From Thalassiosira profunda (taxonomy: Eukaryota > Bacillariophyta > Thalassiosirophyceae > Thalassiosirales > Thalassiosiraceae): 19,303 bases of DNA. Below, in pieces: positions 1-7,522 of the stretch; position 1 is the stretch's first letter; each line of letters begins with the position of its first letter. The stretch is from NCBI GenBank assembly GCA_036939355.1, contig JALLAP010000461.1:1-19303 (forward strand). Reading direction: 5' to 3'. Made by a program: the position numbers and the translations under genes. Under the pieces are notes generated by a model. It worked only from the letters and a program-made list of their open reading frames with translations. It was not told where the DNA came from and did no database searches.

Positions 1-2
1 AG

Positions 3-548
3 AGGCATTTCGATCTGTCCATGTTTGGAAAGGACGGCAGCTACCCAATACTGGGACGTTTGCCCAAGGTTATCTTTCGGCTGGAAGGTTTGGAAGCTGA
101 AGTCCGGAAGCTCAATGTCCTCGTGGCAGATTTGAGCAGGAGCGACGACGGCCAATCCAAAGCAAAGATATCGGTCCTCAATGAGTTGATAAGCCAGCCC
201 ACTGGGAACGGCGCCGAAGGATTTGCGGACTTGCTTCAGGAGTGCGTAGCCACTCTGGACGCCCGCAAGAACGCCCTGAAACTGAGCGAGCTCGAGGGTG
301 ACCTCGCATCCGAAGAAGACGAGTCCGACGCTGACATTGAGGGAGAGGACTTTGCATGGCCCGGCAAGCGACGGCGACATCGCTACGCGCCAGTGCGCAA
401 GTCTCGTCGGATGGCCCTGCGGAGCCGGAATGACACCATCGACGATTGGCTCGCCATGGACGACGACGAGTTTGGAGCGGCGCCCGGAGAGAAGTACAAT
501 GCGGACGACGCATTTGTCGACCTCGAGGATTTCTTGGTTGAGGGCTAA
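3..548 (+). CDS. Acidic, charged protein of unknown function, 3' part (5' partial)
   Basis: The frame is open to the left edge, upstream of the first Met at 21, so this is probably the 3' end of a longer gene. The visible 180 or so residues hold a short helical stretch (about 25-90, including a segment reading GFADLLQECVATLDARK), an acidic run (DLASEEDESDADIEGED), a basic block that looks like a nuclear localisation signal (GKRRRHRYAPVRKSRRMALR), and an acidic C-terminus (DDAFVDLEDFLVEG). This pattern suits a nuclear chromatin or DNA-transaction protein, but I recognise no family. The stop at 546-548 is only 28 bp from the stop of the convergent NTHL1-like gene. No intron is apparent in the visible part. 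Confidence 0.6.
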   Translation, partial: RHFDLSMFGKDGSYPILGRLPKVIFRLEGLEAEVRKLNVLVADLSRSDDGQSKAKISVLNELISQPTGNGAEGFADLLQECVATLDARKNALKLSELEGDLASEEDESDADIEGEDFAWPGKRRRHRYAPVRKSRRMALRSRNDTIDDWLAMDDDEFGAAPGEKYNADDAFVDLEDFLVEG

Positions 549-576
549 CATTGATCTTTACCCCCCATTGAATGCC
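549..576. other. 28-bp convergent gap between stop codons
   Basis: Only 28 bp separate the two stops, so the 3' untranslated regions of the first two genes must overlap or be extremely short. Confidence 0.5.
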
Positions 577-1827
577 TTACGAGTAAAGTTTCCTCCGATT
601 CACGATGTCCAATATTTCGGCCAGCTTTGGCCCAATCCCCGTGATCTCTTTTAGGCTCGCAATGGATTCGGGAACCTCACCGCGGTATTTTCTGAGCACA
701 TCTTTGGCGCCCTGAACTATGTGCTTCGCCTTGGTATTGCCGTAAAGCACCGACGACAAGATCGACGCAATTTCCTTTTCCGCATCGGCGCTCGCCAACG
801 AATGGACAGTCAGCCCTCCCTCGACGCCATCCTTCTCGTCGAAATGCTTCCTCAACCGCTCCATCGCCCTTGTCACCATCTTTTCTTGGCATTGGGCGTG
901 GAGGCGTGCAGCCACCAGCACTTGGAAACGCCGTTGCTCCATTGGGGCAGTCGGATCGGAAAAGGCCTGCCATTTGGCAATGAGCTTCTTTCGTTCGGCC
1001 TTGTCCGTCTTCTGCATCTCTATCATCTCCGCCGGCGTCAATTTGCGCTGTATTCGCTCTGGAGCTTTGTTGTTTCGATCGTTTCCGGTTGTCTTATTTG
1101 TTGTCGACGTACGCGATTGTGCTTTGTGCTTTGCTTGCCCCTTTGCCTCCTGCATTTTGTCATCTTTGTGGCGCTTTTTGGGTCGCCACGAGGTAGATGA
1201 CGACGCCTCCCCAGCCACAAATGCAAAGGCTGCAAATGGATTGTTTTTCTCGTCCTCGGCTGCTTCTTCCTCTCCATTGGCGACATCAGGGTCATCTTCC
1301 TCAGGTGCACCTTCCTCTTCTCTGCTGGTGCATGATATCTCAGCGCCGGCAACCCCTTCTTCTTCAGCGGCAACATCAACGTCATCTTCCTCACGTGCAC
1401 CTTCCTCTTCTCTGTTGGTGCACGATGTCTCATCTTCACCACAAACTTTGGTTGTCTGTGCTATTGCCTCATTCGCAACCATCTTCTGAGACTCATTTGT
1501 GTCAGCTTCTCCCTCTATCGATTGTGCATTTGCAGTGGTCGACGGGCCATCGCTCGAATTGCTCGCGGCGACTCTGCTGCAGCCGCCTTTATTGCCTGGG
1601 GCGGCTCTCCTGCAACTCTGCTTCTGGAAATAGGAAGATATGGCATGTGCACCGCCACCCCTGCCACCCCCGCTACGCTTGTCTGAAGCACCTCCGCTCG
1701 CCGCGCCCGATGACCGTAAACCTCCGCCTGATATCTTTTCGTCGTCATCGTCGGATGAATCGCTCAGCAGGCTAATGGCGCACTCTCGCGTCAGGCCTAA
1801 GGGGATCTCCCACTCCTTGTCCGCCAT
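577..1827 (-). CDS. Nuclear-type acidic protein with a C-terminally truncated NTHL1/endonuclease III-like HhH domain
   Basis: This 416-aa protein starts at the ATG at 1827 (MADKEWEIPLGL); the frame opens further upstream but only with a TTG codon. Residues 1-290 are low-complexity: an acidic SDSSDDDDE patch, a Gly/Ser stretch, and two 30-residue acidic repeats. Residues 299-416 follow the endonuclease III fold: FQVLVAARLHAQ, then QEKMVTRAMERLRKH, then TKAKHIVQGAKDVLRKYRGE, then the helix-hairpin-helix ITGIGPKLAEIL. This resembles human NTHL1, including its LPGVGPK motif. Lys401 aligns with the catalytic lysine. The chain stops about 15 residues later, so the VDTHV catalytic aspartate and the four-cysteine [4Fe-4S] loop are absent. 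NTHL1 enzymes normally remove oxidised pyrimidines in base excision repair; glycosylase activity here is doubtful, though DNA binding is possible. The domain call is fairly secure, the function is not. Confidence 0.7.
   Translation of the reverse strand: MADKEWEIPLGLTRECAISLLSDSSDDDDEKISGGGLRSSGAASGGASDKRSGGGRGGGAHAISSYFQKQSCRRAAPGNKGGCSRVAASNSSDGPSTTANAQSIEGEADTNESQKMVANEAIAQTTKVCGEDETSCTNREEEGAREEDDVDVAAEEEGVAGAEISCTSREEEGAPEEDDPDVANGEEEAAEDEKNNPFAAFAFVAGEASSSTSWRPKKRHKDDKMQEAKGQAKHKAQSRTSTTNKTTGNDRNNKAPERIQRKLTPAEMIEMQKTDKAERKKLIAKWQAFSDPTAPMEQRRFQVLVAARLHAQCQEKMVTRAMERLRKHFDEKDGVEGGLTVHSLASADAEKEIASILSSVLYGNTKAKHIVQGAKDVLRKYRGEVPESIASLKEITGIGPKLAEILDIVNRRKLYS
1280..1460 (-). repeat. Two tandem 90-bp units coding a 30-residue acidic repeat
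   Basis: Two similar blocks, beginning near 1280 and 1370, have a 90-bp period inside the NTHL1-like gene. They encode SCTNREEEGAREEDDVDVA and SCTSREEEGAPEEDDPDVA, with shared flanking acidic residues. The DNA copies differ at scattered positions, so the duplication is not recent and is not an assembly artefact. The period is a multiple of three, so the frame is kept. Confidence 0.8.
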
Positions 1828-2126
1828 CTTCGGCGTCCCGATGCAAAAGCGCGGCCGCGGGCGCCCTACCAAGCTCTGCGCGGGGCGAACCTATGCCCTC
1901 CGGGTAGCATCGGGGGGCGGCAGGGCTGCTTGGTTCGAGGGTCGCTCGGTGCTGGTCGGTGCACCTGAGCTGAGAAAAATGACGAGGGATCTTGCAAAGC
2001 AAAGATTTTTTGGCATGTGTGCGTCACCGTCCAGCCCTCCTCTCTCGACGATGACCCAAACACGCTCATAGGCAGTCATAGGGGCGCGGCGCACGCCTCT
2101 GTCTATCTTAGACAGCGCGCGCCGCC
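1828..2126. promoter_or_regulatory. Divergent promoter region with a perfect 7-bp hairpin next to the kinase start
   Basis: This 299-bp spacer separates the start codons of the NTHL1-like gene (-) and the kinase-pyrophosphorylase gene (+), so it must hold both 5' regions. I see no TATA box. At 2099-2115, CTGTCTA and TAGACAG form a perfect inverted repeat around a TCT loop, 12 bp before the ATG at 2127. That ATG has a near-ideal Kozak context (GCCGCCATGG). Confidence 0.45.
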
Positions 2127-5100
2127 ATGGGGCAGCCAGCCGCCGAGGAGGCCATTCCCCCGTCGCCCGAGGAACCAATCGCCCAAAGTGCAGGAGGGGA
2201 GGCGCCGCCGCTGCTGCTCCGCATCATCCTCGCTCCCGAAGAGAACGATGATCCCCTGAAGAGCGGAAAATGCACCGCGCCCACCGGCCTGCGGCACTTG
2301 TCGCTCACGACCGCCGTCCAATCCCTCTCCACCTACGAACTGCTGCGAGAATTGGAGATCTTGGACGGGTTCCGTCGGACGTGCGACAACCTGTACCAGC
2401 GGGTGCGGGCGCTGTTCTTCCTGTACGCGGTGCACCGGTTCCACCTGCCGGGACGGCGGAATGCGGTGGAGAAGGAGGGGGAGGGTGCACATGATATGAA
2501 CGGGGTGGGAAATGGAGAGGAGAGGCGTGCGCCGACCACCGTGGTTTGCAAAAAGGGATATGCTGCACTGTTGGACAGGCGGTTTGGAGAGGCCATTGAT
2601 CACTTCCTCGCCTCCGTCCCGTTGTCCCCCTCCACAATTGCAATTTCTCCTGACAAGAGTGGGCTGGGATCCAAAATGCACGCCGGGCCGCAGAGGACAT
2701 CTCTTGTGTCCGACCTGAATTGCTTCCCGGAGTTATCCCGACACGATTCTGCCTTTACGGATCGGACGACCAATTCGTCCTTCTACCAGTATTCGGAAGC
2801 ATCCAGCTTTCGATCGACAACAGTGTCTCTGGACGGGGAGCACCTTCTCTCCTCAACCGTGAGCTCGGTGAATGGAAGTGCGGTGTTGCAGAGCAATCGA
2901 AGCATCCTGCTCCCCTCCGACGCGACAAGTTCGGCCTTGGCCAAGGCCTATCGAGAACTGGCCTTTCAGACGCTGGCCGATCAGGTGAAGAGCTCTGTGC
3001 GATCGCACCCTGGCAACGAGTGGATGTTCCAACTGTCCTCGGCGAAAGAGCATCCGTTGCAATGGCGCGACGAGCTGCTGGGAAAGGAGGGAGAGAATGG
3101 TCCAATATTGTTGGAGAAGACCCCGGTGAGGATGGACCTCAGCCACTCTTGCTGGTCGGACATCTTCTTTCTCGGAATGGATTTCCCAGAATCTGCGCGT
3201 GTGGTCAATTGCTCCGTCGATTTGGCCGTGATGCAAACGAATGGAGAGGAAGTGACGCCCACCCCGCCAATTGAGTGCCGGCTGCAGCTGACTACCGACA
3301 ATCCTGGAACGATTCGTTTGACCAGCGTGGACCTAGGGTGCTCGGTGGTGCTGACGCACGCGAAACAAGTGTTTGACTACGGCGCCGACTACGTGGGTTT
3401 GCTCAAGGCCGGCATCGTTGCCGGTGGAATCGTTCCGCCCAGCCTAGAGGACATTGAAGAGAATGCGTCGCTGAAAGACTTGCTCTCAGCCATGATGCCC
3501 GGCCCTGATGGTGAATGTCGCTACGGATTGGAGTTGACCACGAACGTCCACGGCATCCCCAAAGGATCTCGTCTCGCCGTGTCCACGAACCTGCTGGGAT
3601 CGATCATTGCCGTATGCATGCGCGCCTCGGGGCAGACGACATCTCTCACGGGCACTCTGCTCGAGCCGGAACGGCGCTTAGTCGCCGCGCGAGCTATCCT
3701 GGGAGAGTGGCTGGGCGGGAGCGGAGGCGGATGGCAGGACTCAGGCGGAGTCTGGCCGGGGTTGAAGCTGATCCATGGCGTCTGCTCAGTTGAAGGCGAT
3801 CCGGAGTTTGGCGTGAGCCGAGGGAGACTGCTCCCGCAGCACAAACTGCTGAGCGGGGAGGACGCGCCAGAAGAACTGTTGCACGCACTAGAGAAAAGCT
3901 TAGTGTTGGTCCATGGTGGCATGGCCCAGAACGTCGGGCCCATTCTGGAGATGGTGACGGAAAAATATCTGTTGAGAGAGGAGGAAGAATGGGTTGCGAG
4001 ACACAGGGCGATGGAGATACTTGATGACTTGCTGATCGCTTTTCGGAAGAGCGACATCAAAGCTATCGCTCATTTGGTCACTGAGAAGTGAGTTGGGCGT
4101 CGTTTGTTGTTGCTTGACTATTCACTTTCCTCAGCCGCTCACACCGCGACCGCTCTTTCAGTTTTTTTGGACCGATCCGGGCAGTAATTCCGTGGGCCAG
4201 TAATCTTTACACAGAAACGCTTATTGGCCGGGTGCAAGAGCGTTTCGGAGACAAATTCTGGGGCTTTTGGATGCTTGGAGGGATGTCAGGAGGCGGAATG
4301 GGCTTTATCTTTGACCCTGATGCGAAGAGCGAAGCACTTGCTGAACTAGGCTCGATCATGTTGCAAACGAAAAAGGACATGGCGTCGTCTCTCCCATTCG
4401 CCATGGATCCAGTCGTCTTTGATTACAGGGTGAATGAGCGTGGCACCTTTGCAGAGCTGCGTTCGGCTGATATTTCTTCTGGTAGAAGCAAGGGCGAACG
4501 CTCTGCTTCTGAGAACGAGAGCTCATCAATGATCCAAAGAGGTCTGGAGGAGCTTCTCAAACAAGAAGGATTCGACATGAGAGGACAGGAGCAGATACGA
4601 GCCGACCTCCAGAACGGCATTATTGGGCTTGCAAAGAATCGCCTCTCGCCGGAGTCGACCTTGACGGATGTAACTGCCGAGGATGTTCTCGTTGTTGATG
4701 ATAACACAATCGCGAGAGACACAAGACAGCTTGGAATTGATGCGCTGGCGTCAGGCTCGGTGGGTGTGGTGACTTTGGCGGCAGGGGTTGGGAGCCGCTG
4801 GACTCAAGGCGCTGGCGTTGTGAAAGCACTCCATCCCTACTGCTGCATTGGCGGAAAGCATCGCACTTTTTTGGACGTCCATTTGGCGAAGAACCGCAAA
4901 GTGTCTGCTGAGGCAGGAACGCCAATTCCTCACGTTGTCACCACAAGCTGGATGACAGATGCCCCCATCACTGCGTATGTGAATTCTCTCGATGGATCAG
5001 ATGACACTCCAATCTACATCTCGAAAGGAACGTCGATCGGCCTGCGCATGATTCCAATGGTCCGCGATCTAAAGTTCCTCTGGGAGGAGCAGTCACGACA

Positions 5101-5881
5101 ACGTCTGGACGAGCAGGCGGAGAAGGTGCGCGATTCTGTGCATTCCGCCTTGATGGGCTGGGCGGAAGCCAATGGCGAAGGGAGCGATTACAGGGACAAT
5201 GAGCCCAAACAATGTCTCAGTCCGGTTGGGCACTGGTACGAAGTGCCCAATCTCCTCCTCAATGGCACCCTCGCAAAGATGCTGCGAGAACGACCTCAAT
5301 TGAAAACGTTGATGTTACACAACATTGATACAATTGGGGCTGATGTGGACGCTGCTATCTTGGGCAAGTTTCTCAAGACTGGGTCAACGTTGGCCTTTGA
5401 AGTGGTCCCACGGTGCATCGATGATATGGGTGGAGGTTTGTGTCGCGTGGACGGGAAACCAAGGCTGGTGGAGGGATTGGCGTTGCCAACGGAAGACGAC
5501 GAGTTGAAATTCTCCTATTACAACAGTCTCACAACCTGGATCGACATTGACAAGCTGTTAGGCAAGTTCGGACTCGACCGGAATGACATACTGGAAGGCT
5601 CCGACAAGATACCGCCTGCAATAGACGCCTTCTCGAGGCGACTGCCCACGTACGTCACCATAAAGGACGTAAAGAGACGGTGGGGCAACGGGCAGGAGGA
5701 CGTCCATCCGGTGGCTCAATATGAGAAGCTTTGGGGGGATATGTCTTCTGTTGACGGCGTCGAATGCTCCTACTTTGTAGTGTCTCGGCAGCGGGGGCAG
5801 CAACTGAAGGATCCTGCCCAGCTCGACGGCTGGAGCAGAGACGGAAACGCAGCTTACCTGGACTCGATCTGCGCGTGGTAG
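2127..5881 (+). CDS. Bifunctional GHMP sugar kinase / UDPGP-type nucleotide-sugar pyrophosphorylase
   Basis: Two exons (2127-4087 and 4162-5881) join across a 74-bp phase-2 intron (GTGAGT...TTTCAG) into 1226 aa. Residues 1-320 are a helical region (ALFFLYAVHRFHLP near 90-110, YRELAFQTLADQVKSSV near 275-290) interrupted by Ser-rich low complexity. A GHMP kinase follows: sugar-binding start SHSCWSDIFFLG at about 338, ATP loop GIPKGSRLAVSTNLLGS at about 475, GGGWQDSGGVWPGLK at about 531, and the C-terminal loop LGGMSGGGMGF at about 692. These match fucokinase-type GHMP enzymes. Residues from about 855 are a UDPGP-family nucleotidyltransferase: TLAAGVGSRWTQGAGVVKAL at 859-878, HWYEVPN at about 1012, HNIDTIGADVD at about 1041, then a FEVVPR...GLCRVDGKPRLVEG segment. 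The inferred reactions are sugar plus ATP to sugar-1-phosphate, then to NDP-sugar, probably cytosolic. The substrate is unknown; L-fucose is one candidate. Both domain calls are strong. Confidence 0.85.
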
Positions 5882-5931
5882 AAAGGAACACATGGATAAC
5901 ACATGCAACTTAGGAGCTAGAATAGTAGGAT
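5882..5931. other. 50-bp convergent gap between stop codons
   Basis: This short spacer lies between the kinase-pyrophosphorylase and the transposase-like gene. No polyadenylation consensus is evident. Confidence 0.4.
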
Positions 5932-7152
5932 TTACTCTCGCCAGTCTGGCGTGATCTCCCGAGCCTGTGCCCCCGAACGCGGGTAGTATCGTTTCGTTTC
6001 AGCACAGTAATTGCCACCGAACTTCCCCTTGCCGACCCTTGCTTCAGTTTTTAGGTGGGGGAAGTGCTCCCCCCAGAACGTGTTGAACGTTGCCCAGGCA
6101 AAGCAATTCTTGGCCACCAAGCCTCCATTGGCGACGGCTTCCTCCTCCGTTCGGCAATAGCCAGGCATCATCTCGCAATGGTCGGAATTACTGTAGATCC
6201 CGGTGGTAGGATTCGTTTTGGTGATGCGCCAGCCCCTCTCGCGGCACCACTGTACAAAGGTTTTGCGTCTGGAGATTTCCACCGGGAGGGCGATGACGCC
6301 GTTTGCGTCAGCGCGCTCCCGATACTCTTCCGTCATGTCGTTCAACTTTTGACGCAAAGATTCGTATGCCTCAGCGTACTTCTTTTTTGAGCGATTCTGT
6401 TGCCCCGTGCCTCCGCGCCGGCCAACAGAAATATCACCGTCCGCATACTTCGTCAAGGTTTTGCGCAAGTCGACGCCAATGTTGTGCAGGTGGTTGAAGG
6501 CATGGGAGCAGATGCGGTGCTTGAATGCCTTGCCGATCATCTCTTGCATGTTGGCGTCTCCTCCATCTCCCCCTTCCTCGTTACCTGATCCAGTCTTGCA
6601 ATGCTCGTCGAGATAATCGTAGCTCAGCGGGAGGAAGAACACCCTCCGCGGTCCATCGCTCTGGGAGTGCTTCCCCTCCTTTCCCATCTCGGAATGACGC
6701 ATCCTTTCGACGGCGTAATGTTTTCGCTTCAACCCAGACAGGTCGAAGTAATCCATCAAAGCGTGCGCCACCGATTGGCGAATGAACGGCTGGTCCTCCA
6801 GGAAGCGCATGCACGTGCACGTCGTCGCCTCATTCTTGTGATTGATTGTATTGCAGCGGATCTTGGATAGCTTTTGGACATAAGCGTCGAGCTTGCCAAT
6901 AACTTCCTCGCGCGACACGTCCTTCAGCTTGACATTCTTATTGGTGATGTCGTAATTGCCGTTGCTCCTCTTATTGAGACCGACAAGGGGAAAATCTGGC
7001 TTGGCCACGACGCCCACCGGCCCTTTCCTGGGTTTCTTGGCGGGCGGTGCACCAACATCAGCGGATGTCGATTGGGCGGCGGCGTTGTCGACGGGACCAG
7101 GGCCCACCGCCGCAGCTCCATGACCCGCACCTTCCGGGACAGTCGTTGGCAT
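5932..7152 (-). CDS. Protein resembling the N-terminal half of an ochrophyte DDE-transposon-type protein
   Basis: The 406-aa product starts at the ATG at 7152 (context AACAATGCC); the frame continues upstream only from a GTG. An Ala/Pro-rich N-terminus carries a possible nuclear localisation signal (PPAKKPRKGP, about 36-45). A Cys-containing patch (TTCTCMRFL) lies near 112. The middle reads CSHAFNHLHNIG, then a GRRGGTGQ linker, a long helix ending VIALPVEI, then VQWCRERGW and FNTFWGEHFPHLK. As I recall, this order matches the N-terminal part of transposon-derived proteins common in diatoms and relatives, in which FPHL is followed by a zinc-binding cysteine pair and a DDE catalytic core. Here the chain ends about 40 residues after FPHLK with no catalytic core. 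It could be a decayed or domesticated element, or an unrelated DNA-binding protein. The ORF is secure, the family is tentative. Confidence 0.6.
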   Translation of the reverse strand: MPTTVPEGAGHGAAAVGPGPVDNAAAQSTSADVGAPPAKKPRKGPVGVVAKPDFPLVGLNKRSNGNYDITNKNVKLKDVSREEVIGKLDAYVQKLSKIRCNTINHKNEATTCTCMRFLEDQPFIRQSVAHALMDYFDLSGLKRKHYAVERMRHSEMGKEGKHSQSDGPRRVFFLPLSYDYLDEHCKTGSGNEEGGDGGDANMQEMIGKAFKHRICSHAFNHLHNIGVDLRKTLTKYADGDISVGRRGGTGQQNRSKKKYAEAYESLRQKLNDMTEEYRERADANGVIALPVEISRRKTFVQWCRERGWRITKTNPTTGIYSNSDHCEMMPGYCRTEEEAVANGGLVAKNCFAWATFNTFWGEHFPHLKTEARVGKGKFGGNYCAETKRYYPRSGAQAREITPDWRE

Positions 7153-7522
7153 TGTTACGGGGCTTGGCGTTGCTGCTGACCAGAAGGAGGAGAGGAGCCT
7201 GAATCGCCAGCCGAGGGGGAGGTGGAGGTGCACTTTTCTGAGGGGTCCCCCTGCCTGGAAATGAGGTCAAACCTTGATGAGATCACGTCACACGTCACCG
7301 TCACGCGACGCCTTGTTGCAACTTCCCTTTACTTGCAACGAACTGCCCGATCTAACAAACCAACGGTCTCTTCTGGCAGGGCGGCGAGGGGACAACGGCG
7401 GCGGCGAGATGCAAGGCCGATAGCGCGGGAGGCAGAGCTTAGAGCCGCGGGATGGAGCAGTCGAGAGCTCGGCGGTCCTAACCACTGGTAGCGACACGTG
7501 CACATCTTGCGTCCTCTGCACG
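7153..7522. promoter_or_regulatory. Divergent promoter region with a CGTCA cluster and two TTGCAAC motifs
   Basis: This 370-bp gene-free stretch lies between the start codons of the transposase-like gene (-) and the glycosyltransferase gene (+). At 7284-7305, CGTCA occurs three times within 22 bp (CACGTCACACGTCACCGTCA). The first copies contain the ACGT core bound by bZIP factors; CRE-like ACGTCA elements are known to control CO2-responsive genes in diatoms. Just downstream are GTTGCAAC (7315-7322) and CTTGCAAC (7332-7339). I see no TATA box. Function is inferred from position and motif clustering only. Confidence 0.45.

Noticed and set aside
178..513. Minus-strand continuation of the NTHL1-like C-terminus into the first gene
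   Set aside because: None of the minus-strand frames shows the VDTHV motif or the spaced cysteines expected of the endonuclease III C-terminus.
721..1775. Plus-strand frames opposite the NTHL1-like gene
   Set aside because: Their products are compositional mirror images (Ser/Leu/His-rich) of the minus-strand acidic repeats; the minus frame carries the recognisable domain.
7153..7233. N-terminal extension of the transposase-like protein to 7233
   Set aside because: The upstream extension starts with GTG, which is not a normal eukaryotic nuclear start; the ATG at 7152 has a good context.
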